Shown here: positions 18,858 to 28,608 of the stretch, one piece after another
How positions within the stretch are numbered: the first letter of the stretch is position 1
Layout of the letters: the number at the start of each line of letters is the position of its first letter
Source of the DNA: SAR92 clade bacterium
GTDB taxonomy: Bacteria > Pseudomonadota > Gammaproteobacteria > Pseudomonadales > Porticoccaceae
Assembly (NCBI GenBank): GCA_004211905.1
Contig: SHBP01000003.1
Coordinates: 1 to 64,000, forward strand
Reading direction: 5' to 3'
DNA: 64,000 bases
Notes under the pieces: model-generated
What the model saw: the letters and a program-made list of their open reading frames with translations, nothing else
Databases searched by the model: none
What the model was told of the DNA's origin: nothing
Made by a program: the position numbers and the translations under genes

Positions 18858-19919
18858 TTACTCAAATAAATCTAGCTGCAGAGCCAATTCTTGCTGTCGA
18901 GTATCAACAAACCGAACACCAAGACCAAGCAACCTCACTGGCTTCATCCCTCTTGCCCAAGCCTCCTCTAGTAGCCTTTGGAAACTCTCTAAAGGAAGCC
19001 CCTTACTCATCTGACGTTCAACCGTGGTGCTAGTAAAGTCATTAAACTTTACTTTAATAAACTGTTTAGTCACCAAGTAATCCTCATCAACACGGCGCAA
19101 ACGGCTACGTAGCTCCATCAACAAACCAGATAATTTGTCTTCACAGGCCAGCCGATCTTGCAGATCATCGGAATAAGTGTGCTCTACACTCAAGGATTTT
19201 CGTCGACTATCTGAGTTGACTGCACGATTGTCTATACCGAAACTTAGATCATGCAAACGCTTTCCAAAGGTACCAAACTTGTCGACCAACTCAATAAGTG
19301 TTCTTCCTTGCAGGTCGCCACAGGTTTTTATACCCAGACGATTCAATTTTTCGTTTGTAACCTTACCTACTCCAAATATACGTTTCACTTCAAGGTTTTT
19401 AACGAATTCACCAACACTATCAGGCGCAATTACATATTGCCCATCCGGCTTGTTTAAATCACTAGCTACCTTAGCCAGAAACTTGTTAGGCGCTACTCCT
19501 GCAGAGGCAGTAACTCCAACCTCCTGAGCGATTACTTCTCGAATTTGCTGAGCGATTAGTGTGGCACTACCCTGACACTCTTCACAATCGGTAACATCTA
19601 AATAGGCTTCATCCAATGAAAGCGGCTCAACTTTATCTGTATAACGATAGAAAATTTGACGGATATGATGAGCGGCCTCCCTATATTTAGACATAGTGCC
19701 AGGGATAACGACTAAATCAGGACAGAGTCGGAGTGCATGTGCTGTTGGCATCGCCGATCGAATGCCAAACTCGCGAGCATTGTAGTTGCAGGTAGCAACC
19801 ACACCCCGGCGGTCAGCTTTCCCTCCGATAGCGATAGGTAACAGTCGTAGAGATGGATCGTCACGCATTTCTACAGCGGCATAAAAACAGTCACAATCAC
19901 AGTGAATGATTTTTCTCAA
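18858..19919 (-). CDS. dinB: DNA polymerase IV (Y-family, error-prone)
   Basis: Translesion polymerase. The 353 residues match E. coli DinB (351). Catalytic acids: Asp8 and Asp10 in HCDCDCFYAAVE, and the SLDEAYLDV block near 100 with the second Asp-Glu pair. The steric gate region FYAAVE, the helix-hairpin-helix FGVGKVTNEKLNRLGI near 180, and the little-finger domain at 240-340 are present. The protein ends QLALQLDLFE, a plausible beta-clamp-binding QLxLF-like peptide. No LexA box was evident in the 22-base gap upstream, which abuts the end of the RND gene. Confidence 0.95.
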   Translation of the reverse strand: MRKIIHCDCDCFYAAVEMRDDPSLRLLPIAIGGKADRRGVVATCNYNAREFGIRSAMPTAHALRLCPDLVVIPGTMSKYREAAHHIRQIFYRYTDKVEPLSLDEAYLDVTDCEECQGSATLIAQQIREVIAQEVGVTASAGVAPNKFLAKVASDLNKPDGQYVIAPDSVGEFVKNLEVKRIFGVGKVTNEKLNRLGIKTCGDLQGRTLIELVDKFGTFGKRLHDLSFGIDNRAVNSDSRRKSLSVEHTYSDDLQDRLACEDKLSGLLMELRSRLRRVDEDYLVTKQFIKVKFNDFTSTTVERQMSKGLPLESFQRLLEEAWARGMKPVRLLGLGVRFVDTRQQELALQLDLFE

Positions 19920-19941
19920 TCAAATACCTTTTGCTGTCTCT

Positions 19942-22900
19942 CTATACAACATCATCTTCAAACTGATGATTTGCGACACGCATACCGAGACGTTTGGAAA
20001 TAATTTCAGGCAGTAGCAACATGGCTGGCGTCAAAAGGAGCGTGAGTATAGTCGACACCACTAACCCATTAACGATTGCACTGGCCAGAGGCTGCCACCA
20101 AGAGGCTACCATTCCACCTATAGTGAAACTACGATTCACCAGATCAATACTTAAACCATTGGCCAAGGGAAGCAAGCCGACAATCGTTGTAATTGTTGTC
20201 AACATAACTGGCCGAAATCGGGATTTTGCTGCCGAGTATACTGCTTCAGAAGCAGTTAATAACCGATTATGGCGTCTCAAATAATTATATGTATCAATTA
20301 GTACAATATTGTTATTGACCACAATTCCAGCTAGAGCAACTATCCCAACACCCGTCAAAACTGTACTAAATGTTGCCTGAGCTATGACTAAACCAAGAAG
20401 CACTCCAGCGGTCGACATCACCACAGAAAACAAAATCAAAGCCGCTTGGTAAAAGCTATTAAACTGCATGACCAACATAATCAGCATGACCGACATTGCC
20501 AAAGAAAACGCGGTGGATAAAAACTCAGCGGCTTTTTCCTGCTCTTGATTAGCCCCGCGGAAACGAATTTTAACGGGTGATTCGGGGTCTTGCTGCTTTA
20601 TCCATTGATCGATCTGTCGAGTTTGGTCGTCTGCAAGATAACCAACCTCAGAATTCGCGAGAATAAATACTGTTTCCTCCCTATCAATTCTTTGAATGGC
20701 ATCTACTCGGGGCTTGGGTACCCTTTCACTAAAACTACTTATCGGTACTGGCCCATTGGGTGTATTAACCCTTAAATCATCAATAGACGTTAATTGGCGG
20801 TCCTGTTCAGGGAAGCGTAACCTCATTTCAATTTCTTCATCCGCATCATCGGGTCTAAATTCGCCTATCATCACTCCGCCTGTCACCATTTGGACCATGT
20901 TGCCGACATCCGCAACATTGACTCCTAACATAGCGGCTCTAGATCGATCTACATCAATCTCCCACTGAATACCTGCCAATGGCAGGGTATCTTGGAGATC
21001 CCTGACACCCTCAACATTTTCCGCTATCCACTGCCTTAGTTCCGCGGTTTTTCGATACATCGCTTGTCGATTCGGTGATGAGAGCTGAATCTGAATATTT
21101 TTCCCGGTGGGAGGACCTGTTTCTACTTCCTTACCTGTCACATAAACTCCCGGCAAAGATTTTGTGCGCTCTCGAATTTCAGCAAATATAAGGTCGCTTC
21201 CTCTTTCTCTTTCTTCTCTAGGATATAATTCCACTAACAGCGTACTTATTTGGTCTCTACTAACATCAGTACCGAAGGTAAGGAAACTTGCGCCATTGCT
21301 GTAGGCATATAACTGATTAACACCCTCTATTTCGCTAACAATATTTGAGACTTCAAGTGTTATTTTCTGTTGCTCCTCAATGGAAAGATTACCCTGAGCA
21401 CGCACTTCGACTGTGCCATATTGACTCTCGATAGCTGTAAAAAATTCTTGCCCAGCATTAAAGTTTCCGTATAAAAAGAAAATACCAATAATCATTCCGA
21501 TGGAACCCAAGGCAGCCTTGGCAGGTGATCTAATCACTGGGGTTAGCAGTTTAAGATAGAAGTCCTGAAGCGGTTGGAACATGGTCTTTGCAGATTCTTC
21601 GGATTGGTGATCTTCAGGTAGTTTCTTCTTCTTACCACGGCGACGGGCCATCACAATCCCTAATGTCGGCGCAAAGATAAGCGCGTAGGCAAGAGACCAT
21701 GCTAATACTGCAAACACAGTAATGGGTAAGTAAGACATAAACTCACCGGAGACTCCTGGCCAAAAGAGCAACGGTAGAAATGCAGCTAAGGTAGTCCCGG
21801 TGGACGCAATGACAGGGACTCCCATACGCTGAACCGCAGTTATATACGCCTCACGAGTTGATAAACCCTCGGCCCCTTTGGTACTTGAAAACTCTACAAC
21901 AACAATAGCACCATCGATAAGCATACCCAGAGATAGTAAAAGCCCAAACATCACCATGAAATTAAAACTGTGACCCAGAACATTAACGATAATAAGCGCT
22001 CCGAGAAGGCAAAATGGGATTCCAAAGCCTACTAGTAATCCGGATTTAACACCCAAAGTTGCCACCACTAAAATAAGTACCAAACACATGGCAGTGATAA
22101 TATTACCTTGCAACTCATTAACCATTTGATTGGTCATCTCTGAACTATCAAAGGTGTATCCTATATCCATATCCATGGAAAACTGGTCTCTAGATAGAGC
22201 CACCGTTTCTCTAGATGCATCAACCGTTCTAATTAGGTTGGCAGTAAGACGTTTGCGCACGTCTATCGCAATCGTCTTTTTACCGTTAATAAGACTATAG
22301 CCAGAAGGATCCTTGAAAGTTCGACGCACATCAGCCACATCACCCAGAGAGACTGATCCCTCTGCATTATTGCGTATTGGTAAGGATCTGATATCGTCAG
22401 TCGTTTCGATCAGGGCAGGTACTTTTATACCAAAGCGGCCCTGCGCTGCGTCCATCTCGCCGGCTGGGATCAAAAGATTGTTGACCCTCACTGCGTAGAC
22501 TATTTCATCGATGCTTAAACCGTACTGTTCGAGTCGCGAGGGATCCAAAACGACATCAACAACCTCGTCACGGTGGCCAGAAATATCCGCTGTAAGCACG
22601 TCCGGAAGCATCTCTAATTGACGCTGATAAAACTTTGCCGCTCTGAAAAGCTCTCGCTCGGAGACTTTGTCTCCTGAGAATGTAATAACTATCGCTGGCT
22701 CAGGACTTGGGCTGAGTTCATTAACGATGGGCTCTTTAGTCTCCTGAGGGAATTCAGCTTTGGCTCTATCAACTGCTTCACGCACATCAGCAACTGCTTG
22801 CTTTATGTTGTCGCCAACTTCAAATTCGACGGTAATGATGACCAGCCCCTCGCGGGCAGTGGCTTGAGTTTCCTCAAGTCCGTCGAGTGTTTTTAATTCT

Positions 22901-23106
22901 TTTTCTATCGGTCGCGCCAAAAGCCGAGCACCGTCCTCTGGGGATATGCCGTCATGCCTTACCATAATCATAACGATGGGCAATGTCACATTAGGATTTA
23001 ACTCCACTGGCATTGAAAAACGTGAACCCGCTCCAGCAACAAGTACTAAGAGCATTATGGCGAGCGTTGCTCTGGAGTGATCAACAATAAGTCTTAAAAA
23101 TTTCAT
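19942..23106 (-). CDS. RND efflux transporter, inner-membrane pump (AcrB/HAE-like)
   Basis: The 1054 residues have the twofold RND layout: one membrane helix, a large periplasmic loop (about 35-330), a block of helices (about 335-530), then the repeat. The proton relay position in helix 4 reads LGMLIDGAIVVVEF, so it keeps one aspartate where AcrB has two; this Asp-Gly form occurs in other RND subgroups. Helix 10 reads ALAGIVVNNNIVLID, without the AcrB lysine at the usual place. The adaptor gene is 17 bases upstream on the same strand. No outer-membrane factor gene is nearby. Substrates are unknown: drugs, lipids or detergents are possible. Confidence 0.88.
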   Translation of the reverse strand: MKFLRLIVDHSRATLAIMLLVLVAGAGSRFSMPVELNPNVTLPIVMIMVRHDGISPEDGARLLARPIEKELKTLDGLEETQATAREGLVIITVEFEVGDNIKQAVADVREAVDRAKAEFPQETKEPIVNELSPSPEPAIVITFSGDKVSERELFRAAKFYQRQLEMLPDVLTADISGHRDEVVDVVLDPSRLEQYGLSIDEIVYAVRVNNLLIPAGEMDAAQGRFGIKVPALIETTDDIRSLPIRNNAEGSVSLGDVADVRRTFKDPSGYSLINGKKTIAIDVRKRLTANLIRTVDASRETVALSRDQFSMDMDIGYTFDSSEMTNQMVNELQGNIITAMCLVLILVVATLGVKSGLLVGFGIPFCLLGALIIVNVLGHSFNFMVMFGLLLSLGMLIDGAIVVVEFSSTKGAEGLSTREAYITAVQRMGVPVIASTGTTLAAFLPLLFWPGVSGEFMSYLPITVFAVLAWSLAYALIFAPTLGIVMARRRGKKKKLPEDHQSEESAKTMFQPLQDFYLKLLTPVIRSPAKAALGSIGMIIGIFFLYGNFNAGQEFFTAIESQYGTVEVRAQGNLSIEEQQKITLEVSNIVSEIEGVNQLYAYSNGASFLTFGTDVSRDQISTLLVELYPREERERGSDLIFAEIRERTKSLPGVYVTGKEVETGPPTGKNIQIQLSSPNRQAMYRKTAELRQWIAENVEGVRDLQDTLPLAGIQWEIDVDRSRAAMLGVNVADVGNMVQMVTGGVMIGEFRPDDADEEIEMRLRFPEQDRQLTSIDDLRVNTPNGPVPISSFSERVPKPRVDAIQRIDREETVFILANSEVGYLADDQTRQIDQWIKQQDPESPVKIRFRGANQEQEKAAEFLSTAFSLAMSVMLIMLVMQFNSFYQAALILFSVVMSTAGVLLGLVIAQATFSTVLTGVGIVALAGIVVNNNIVLIDTYNYLRRHNRLLTASEAVYSAAKSRFRPVMLTTITTIVGLLPLANGLSIDLVNRSFTIGGMVASWWQPLASAIVNGLVVSTILTLLLTPAMLLLPEIISKRLGMRVANHQFEDDVV

Positions 23107-23123
23107 CTGTCTGACAGCCCGTT

Positions 23124-24188
23124 TTATTGTTCAACAACGTTGGACAAAAAAGTAGGAGCAACCTTTTCACCATCAATAATGTAATTCTGTCCCACTGTAA
23201 CAACGATGGCCTTCTCTGGTAATCCTGAGACCCACATACCATTCTGTGTTTCACCAAGTGCCGTAACGGGGTTAGATTGGACGATATTTTTTTCGCTGAT
23301 TATTCGCACAACCATGCCACCTTGATCGTCTAGTAATACGCTACTGGCAGGAATCAAATGAGCCGGCACACTATCGGTAAGAATTTCAAGGCGCGACGAC
23401 AAGCCAGCTAAAATAGACTCATCAGCATTTTCCGCAAGAGCTTCTATACGATAGCTCCGCGTTGCAGTATTTGCTTGATGAGCTAAATAACTAACTGAAG
23501 CCCCAGTTGAATGAAGACCATTGATTGTCACGGAGGCCTCGTCACCTACCTTTATTTTACTGACTTCTTTTTCGTTGACCAACGCTGTTATCTTAATTGG
23601 ATTTAGATCAACCACTACAGCGCAGATCATCCCAGGGACAACATAATCACCAATCTCGACTGGACGTGTCTCTACGATTCCATCAAAAGGTGCTTTGATC
23701 TGTAAATGACTGACATTGATTTGAGCTCGTCTCAAATTAGCTCTGGCCGTCTCTAAATTTGCTTTTGCTTGGGATATAGCTAAGTCAGATTGATAGCCTC
23801 CAGTTTTCAGTTTCAGAGCACCTTTATAAGCAATATCAGCTTGTTTTAAGTTTGCTTCAGATTGGCTTAAACGCAAATATCTATCCTCAGCATTGACTTC
23901 ACAAATGGTCTGCCCCTCCTTAACACCGGCTCCCTCTGTAACTGGAACCGCAGAAATTTGGCCTGCCACCTGCGCCACAACATTTACCGACCTATTGGCC
24001 TTTGTATTTGCACGCAGCGAAACTTTTGGTTGGAACATTTCCTGACTAAAAGTCGTGACTTGAATAGAAGTGAGAGGAGTCTCAGTTAATTTCACTTCTT
24101 TAGAAGCTGGGGTGACGAAAATACCGCTGCCAAACCAAAGTAAAAGAACAAATGTAAAAATAGATGCTAAACGAACATTTGTATTCAA
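23124..24188 (-). CDS. RND efflux periplasmic adaptor (membrane fusion protein)
   Basis: The 354 residues begin with one N-terminal hydrophobic segment (residues about 8-26) that acts as a signal anchor, with no lipobox cysteine. A lipoyl half-motif (VVAQVAGQISAVPVTEGAGVKEGQ) lies at about 70-95, a coiled-coil hairpin with repeated LxxAxANL patterns at about 105-155, and the second lipoyl half IKAPFDGIVETRPVEIGDYV follows. Beta-barrel and membrane-proximal domains complete the fold. It bridges the inner-membrane pump encoded just downstream to an outer-membrane channel encoded elsewhere. Confidence 0.88.
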   Translation of the reverse strand: MNTNVRLASIFTFVLLLWFGSGIFVTPASKEVKLTETPLTSIQVTTFSQEMFQPKVSLRANTKANRSVNVVAQVAGQISAVPVTEGAGVKEGQTICEVNAEDRYLRLSQSEANLKQADIAYKGALKLKTGGYQSDLAISQAKANLETARANLRRAQINVSHLQIKAPFDGIVETRPVEIGDYVVPGMICAVVVDLNPIKITALVNEKEVSKIKVGDEASVTINGLHSTGASVSYLAHQANTATRSYRIEALAENADESILAGLSSRLEILTDSVPAHLIPASSVLLDDQGGMVVRIISEKNIVQSNPVTALGETQNGMWVSGLPEKAIVVTVGQNYIIDGEKVAPTFLSNVVEQ

Positions 24189-24278
24189 GATAATTCCTCT
24201 GCTGTTATTCTTTTGGGGGTAAACATTCTAAAGAAAAAAAGATTTTTTTATGCCAACTAATCGAAGTTTAAAGACACT

Positions 24279-24305
24279 ATTATAGTCGGTTTGCCTGAAT
24301 CACAA
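24279..24305 (-). promoter_or_regulatory. Candidate promoter for the RND adaptor-pump operon
   Basis: On the minus strand, TATAAT (plus 24279-24284) is preceded by TTGTGA (plus 24300-24305) with a 15-base spacer, which is short. It is about 90 bases upstream of the adaptor start. Confidence 0.35.
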
Positions 24306-24502
24306 TACTTTACGTGTGGTTTTGCTCAATAGTTTTGTCAAGCCTTTGATTTTAAGCAAAATTGGCAATAAAGATTAAGTTATATGTTCGACCCAAAGTG
24401 TCAATATTTGTTGAATCGATCATACCAAAACGATAAGTTTTGGTTGAGCACAAAATATCGAATATAGCTACGAAAAATAATTTTTTTAACGGTTTTTTTT
24501 GA

Positions 24503-24514
24503 TAGAATGCGCGT
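24503..24514 (+). promoter_or_regulatory. Candidate -10 element with GC-rich discriminator for hppA
   Basis: TAGAAT at 24503-24508 is followed immediately by GCGCG inside an otherwise AT-rich region. A GC-rich discriminator after the -10 is typical of promoters that respond to ppGpp. No convincing -35 hexamer is present at the right distance. An AAAGGG ribosome site follows, about ten bases before the hppA ATG. Confidence 0.35.
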
Positions 24515-24537
24515 TCAAAAATAAAAGGGTCTTCTAA

Positions 24538-26559
24538 ATGAACAATTCACTACTTCCGCCACTGTTGGGTCTATTTGGCATGCTAGCCGCATTCGTTGTT
24601 TACGGGCTAGTAATGAAATATCCCGATGGTGAAGATAAGGTAAAAAAAATTGGTGATCAAATTCATACTGGTGCGCTAGCCTTTATGAAAACAGAATACA
24701 AATACCTATTAATTTTTATTGCCGTCCTCGTTGTACTTGCACAGGTATTTCTGGGTACAGAAACTGCCATCGCTGTTATCGTTGGCGCAGCATGCTCCTC
24801 TCTAGCAGGCTTTATCGGCATGTACGCCGCGACCAAAGCAAATGTTAGAACAGCAACTGCTGCTCAACAGGATGGTGCCGCTGCTGCTTTGTCTGTCTCT
24901 TTTTATGGTGGCTCAGTGATGGGGCTATGTGTTGCCTCTCTAGGATTGATCGGCCTAGGTAGCTTATATTACTTTTACGCGGCTAATGGTGCTTCTCATG
25001 TTCACGCACTAGAAGGCTTTGGAATGGGCGCTTCGGTTGTAGCTCTGTTCTCTAGAGTTGGTGGCGGCATCTTTACTAAGAGCGCAGATGTTGGTGCTGA
25101 TTTAGTAGGGAAAATTGAAGCAGGAATTCCAGAAGATGACCCAAGAAACCCCGGTGTGATCGCAGATAATGTGGGTGATAATGTGGGCGATGTTGCAGGA
25201 ATGGGCTCTGATATCTTTGAATCCTACTGCGGTTCAATGATTGCTTCCATTGCAATTGCATACACAATGAGCTCAGAGAGCCTAATGTTTTTGCCTCTCG
25301 GGCTTGCAGCAACAGGCTTGATCGCATCTATCATCGGTATTTTCATCGTTAAGATGCAATCTGCAAAAGCTCCTGCTAGCGCTCTTAGATCAGGAACGCT
25401 TCTCGCCCCAGTCATCTTTATCGTGATGGCTTACTTCCTCATGCAATCCATGGGCGATGTACCTATGGCTGTTTTGTGGTGTGTTATTGCTGGTGCCGGT
25501 GGTGGTGTATTAATTGGATTGATCACTGAATACTATACGGGCGGTCAACCAGTTGAAGAGATTGCTGAATCCGGTGAAACTGGATCTGCAACTGTTATGA
25601 TTTCAGGATTATCTGTGGGCATGCAATCGGTAGTTATCCCTATTTTGATCCTTGCGACTATCATTCTGGTATCCACCTCAATTGCAACTGGAGCAAATAT
25701 TGCTGGAGTATATGGTGTCGGTATTGCCGCTGTTGGTATGCTATCCACAGTAGGAATAACCATGGCGATTGATGCATATGGTCCTGTTGCTGACAACGCT
25801 GGCGGTATTGCAGAAATGGCAGGCATGGGCAAGGAAGTCAGAGATATTACTGACTCACTAGATGAACTGGGGAATACAACTGCTGCGATCGGTAAAGGAT
25901 TTGCTATTGGCGCTGCTGCTCTAGCGGCCTTGGCGATTATCTCAGCCTATTCTGCTCAGGTATCTTTGAAATATGGTAGCGACTTTTCTCTCTCTTTAAC
26001 CAATCCTATGGTTCTGGTGGGTATGTTTATCGGTATCTGTATCCCATTCCTAATTTCTTCAATCACAATGAAAGCTGTGGGTGATGCAGCTTTTGAAATG
26101 ATTAATGAAATCAGAAGACAATTCAGAGAAATTTCTGGTCTGATGGAAGGAACAGCGGATCCTGATTCTGAGAGATGTGTGGAAATTGCGACCAAAGCTG
26201 CTCTTAAGAAAATGATGTTGCCAGGTATCATTGCCGTGGCAATGCCTGCAGTTGTTGGCTTTGGTTTAGGTGCAATCGCGTTGGGCGGTATGTTAGCAGG
26301 TGGTCTTTTAGGCTGTGTTGCATTAGCTTTATTCATGGCGAATGCCGGTGGAGCATGGGACAATGCTAAAAAATATGTCGAGAAAGGTAATTTGGGTGGA
26401 AAAGGCTCGGACACTCATGCAGCGGTTGTTGTGGGAGACACCGTTGGTGATCCGTTCAAGGATACCTCGGGTCCAGCTATGAACATTTTAATCAATGTTA
26501 TGGCCATGGTAAGTCTCGTTATCTCAAGTCTTTTACCTCTTAACGGCTTCTTCTTTTAA
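24538..26559 (+). CDS. hppA: Membrane-bound ion-pumping pyrophosphatase, K+-dependent type
   Basis: Hydrolyses pyrophosphate and pumps H+ and/or Na+ outward. The 673 residues form about 16 hydrophobic segments. The substrate site is complete: DVGAD at 184-188, and DNVGDNVGD at 210-218, followed by [12 protein letters not shown]. In the block after GNTT (445-448) the residues are Ala449 and Gly452 within AAIGKG; K+-independent enzymes have Lys and Thr at those positions, so this is the K+-dependent class. Whether it moves Na+ or H+ is not decided by these motifs. It is a single gene ended by a strong hairpin, converging on rpoS. Confidence 0.96.
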   Translation: MNNSLLPPLLGLFGMLAAFVVYGLVMKYPDGEDKVKKIGDQIHTGALAFMKTEYKYLLIFIAVLVVLAQVFLGTETAIAVIVGAACSSLAGFIGMYAATKANVRTATAAQQDGAAAALSVSFYGGSVMGLCVASLGLIGLGSLYYFYAANGASHVHALEGFGMGASVVALFSRVGGGIFTKSADVGADLVGKIEAGIPEDDPRNPGVIADNVGDNVGDVAGMGSDIFESYCGSMIASIAIAYTMSSESLMFLPLGLAATGLIASIIGIFIVKMQSAKAPASALRSGTLLAPVIFIVMAYFLMQSMGDVPMAVLWCVIAGAGGGVLIGLITEYYTGGQPVEEIAESGETGSATVMISGLSVGMQSVVIPILILATIILVSTSIATGANIAGVYGVGIAAVGMLSTVGITMAIDAYGPVADNAGGIAEMAGMGKEVRDITDSLDELGNTTAAIGKGFAIGAAALAALAIISAYSAQVSLKYGSDFSLSLTNPMVLVGMFIGICIPFLISSITMKAVGDAAFEMINEIRRQFREISGLMEGTADPDSERCVEIATKAALKKMMLPGIIAVAMPAVVGFGLGAIALGGMLAGGLLGCVALALFMANAGGAWDNAKKYVEKGNLGGKGSDTHAAVVVGDTVGDPFKDTSGPAMNILINVMAMVSLVISSLLPLNGFFF

Positions 26560-26573
26560 TCATCCGTTACTAC

Positions 26574-26609
26574 GATTGATCCAGAGAATCATCTCTGGAT
26601 CAATCTTTT
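26574..26609 (+). terminator. Rho-independent terminator of hppA
   Basis: A perfect 14-base-pair stem (26574-26587 with 26592-26605) around an ATCA loop is followed by TTTT, starting 15 bases after the hppA stop. The stem is AT-rich at the base but long. It may also stop transcripts coming from rpoS. Confidence 0.88.
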
Positions 26610-26717
26610 CTATGAGTATATTTCATACTAACGAGCAGGCTCTGTCGCTGTTTGGAGGATTTATTATAAAGCTCAGTCAGAGCTCCGCTGAAAGATAAAG
26701 CTCTCCCTCGGGTGAAC

Positions 26718-27647
26718 TTACTGGCTGAACAATTCCTTAAATAGATCGTCACTATTGAGACCGTGACGATGAAGCATGTCTCTCAATCTTCTTAAACCAT
26801 CTACCTGAATCTGACGCACTCTTTCCCGGGTTAAACCGATTTCCAGGCCGATTTGCTCGAGGGTTTCCTCTTGATGATGCATCAACCCGAATCGACGTAC
26901 CAAAACCTCTCTTTGTTTCTCAGGTAATTGCTGTAACCAACCAACTAGTACACACGATAAATCGTCAGTTTCAACTTGCGCATCCGGGCCTAGTTTATTC
27001 ATATCAGCAACTGTATCGACCAGGCTTTTTTCTTGATCTGCAACAGGTGCATCAATCGATGTAATTCGGTCACTCAGACTAAGGATTTTAAGAACATCTT
27101 TAATTGGCTTGTTGATTTCAACCGCAATCTCTTCGGGTGTTGGGTCATGATCTAAACGCTGAGCTAACTTGCGAGACGCTCGCAAATATACATTGAGCTC
27201 TTTGACAACATGTACGGGCAGTCTAATAGTGCGCGTCTGGTTCATTATCGCTCGCTCAATGGTTTGACGGATCCACCATGTCGCGTAGGTTGAAAAACGG
27301 TAACCCAACTCAGGGTCAAATTTTTCAACTGCTCGCATTAAGCCAATATTACCTTCTTCAATTAGATCTAAAAGATCTAATCCACGATTAATATATCGAC
27401 GAGAGATTTTGACAACCAGACGAAGGTTACTCTCAATCATTCGATGTCGAGAACGCTCACATCCATCATTTAACTGTCTAGTATAGAGAATTTCTTCTTC
27501 GGCACTTAAGAGGGGCGCATAGCCTATTTCTTTTAGGTAAATGCTGGTCGCGTCGATTACTCGACGGCTAGGATGCTGCTTTTTTTTACTGCATTTGGTG
27601 ACTAAGGGCGGCACCTTTAATTCACCTAATAATGTATCTTCAACCAT
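26718..27647 (-). CDS. rpoS: RNA polymerase sigma factor RpoS (stationary phase)
   Basis: Sigma-70 family, group 2. Region 1.2 ([21 protein letters not shown]) is near residue 35, region 2 ([56 protein letters not shown]) at about 75-140, region 3 at about 165-215, and region 4 with [19 protein letters not shown] near the end. The lack of the long region 1.1 and the neighbouring nlpD identify it as RpoS rather than RpoD. The ATG at 27647 has AAGGAG nine bases upstream; an upstream in-frame TTG at 27656 abuts that site and is rejected. The product is 309 residues. Confidence 0.94.
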   Translation of the reverse strand: MVEDTLLGELKVPPLVTKCSKKKQHPSRRVIDATSIYLKEIGYAPLLSAEEEILYTRQLNDGCERSRHRMIESNLRLVVKISRRYINRGLDLLDLIEEGNIGLMRAVEKFDPELGYRFSTYATWWIRQTIERAIMNQTRTIRLPVHVVKELNVYLRASRKLAQRLDHDPTPEEIAVEINKPIKDVLKILSLSDRITSIDAPVADQEKSLVDTVADMNKLGPDAQVETDDLSCVLVGWLQQLPEKQREVLVRRFGLMHHQEETLEQIGLEIGLTRERVRQIQVDGLRRLRDMLHRHGLNSDDLFKELFSQ

Positions 27648-27722
27648 CTTTTGCAACTCCTTTGCAATAATATTGACGTCAATCCTGAAGCCAACCCTAT
27701 GTTCCTCTTAAAAAATATCAAT

Positions 27723-28598
27723 CTACCTAAGGTAATTGATTGGATTGACAGGATTTCCGTCTTTTCTGATTTCAAAGTACATCGTTCCGTCGACACCCAA
27801 ACTTGAAATCACATCAGTCTGATCTACAGACTGCCCCACCCTTACTAATAATTCTTCATTATTTGCATAGGCACTAAGTAACATATCACTATGCTTGATG
27901 ATAATCAACTTACCATAGCCGCGTAAACCCTCTCCAGCATAAACTACATTTCCTGGCGCGGCGGGATTCACCTTTGCATTACTTGATGCTTTTAAACTAA
28001 TTCCTTTCTGTAAATTTTTTGGGTTGAAAGGTTCTAAGACTTCAGCTTTCACTGGCCACTTCCACTGCCAATTCTTAGCATAAACTACTGACTTTGGCCG
28101 AGTCACCGGATTAGTCCTCTGATCTCTCGCAGTAGATGTTAGTTGCTCTCTTGTCTGGGTTATAGTTACATTTTTCTCATCAAGAGCGAGAATTTGATTT
28201 GGGGTAATAATGTAAGGTGAATCAAGGTTATTAATATTAGCCAGAGTCTTCACATCCAAACCATGCTTTGTGGCGATGGAAAACAGGGTATCTCCCGCCC
28301 TAACTTTGTAACGCTTTTTTGGATTTGGAGTACCGGAATACTTTTTAAGACTAACCAAAAGAGTCAGTTCTTGGCCAGGATTAATAATATAAGGCTCATA
28401 AAGAGAATTAGCGTTTGCAAGATCTACTACATTTAGGTCATAGCGCCAAGCAATAGAATAAAGCGTTTCTCCAACGTCAACTTGATGACTTTTAATGCGA
28501 ATACTAGGAGGTTGACTACGATCAGTTACCGATGCCGGATTGTTTGAGCAGCTAACAACCAATAGAGAAAACAACCAAACAAAGATTTCTTTTCTCAC
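27723..28598 (-). CDS. nlpD: NlpD: LysM/M23-domain lipoprotein, amidase activator
   Basis: The 291-residue lipoprotein has a lipobox ending VVSC (Cys about 17). LysM domains lie at about 36-80 and 95-138, each starting with a V-x-x-G-(D/E)-T-L-(Y/F)-S-I-A pattern, and an M23-like domain at about 180-290 ends NPVNPINYLR. The M23 domain lacks the metal-binding histidines: the position of the HxH motif reads LLSAYANN. It should therefore be a non-enzymatic activator of an amidase (AmiC in E. coli) for daughter-cell separation. The rpoS promoter often lies inside this gene in gammaproteobacteria. Confidence 0.93.
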   Translation of the reverse strand: MRKEIFVWLFSLLVVSCSNNPASVTDRSQPPSIRIKSHQVDVGETLYSIAWRYDLNVVDLANANSLYEPYIINPGQELTLLVSLKKYSGTPNPKKRYKVRAGDTLFSIATKHGLDVKTLANINNLDSPYIITPNQILALDEKNVTITQTREQLTSTARDQRTNPVTRPKSVVYAKNWQWKWPVKAEVLEPFNPKNLQKGISLKASSNAKVNPAAPGNVVYAGEGLRGYGKLIIIKHSDMLLSAYANNEELLVRVGQSVDQTDVISSLGVDGTMYFEIRKDGNPVNPINYLR

Positions 28599-28608
28599 AG
28601 CAATGGCC

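Larger units (their letters stand above)
24189..24537. other. Divergent intergenic region between the efflux adaptor and hppA
   Basis: This 349-base AT-rich stretch has no credible gene. It holds candidate promoters for both flanking genes. It also holds a perfect 8-base inverted repeat, ACCAAAAC-GATAA-GTTTTGGT, at 24424-24444, with no T run after it, so it looks more like a protein-binding dyad than a terminator. Confidence 0.6.

Noticed and set aside
26610-26717. A terminator for rpoS from the AGCTC/GAGCT repeat near 26670.
   Set aside because: The stem is only five bases and the following sequence is not a U tract; the stronger hppA hairpin could serve both genes.
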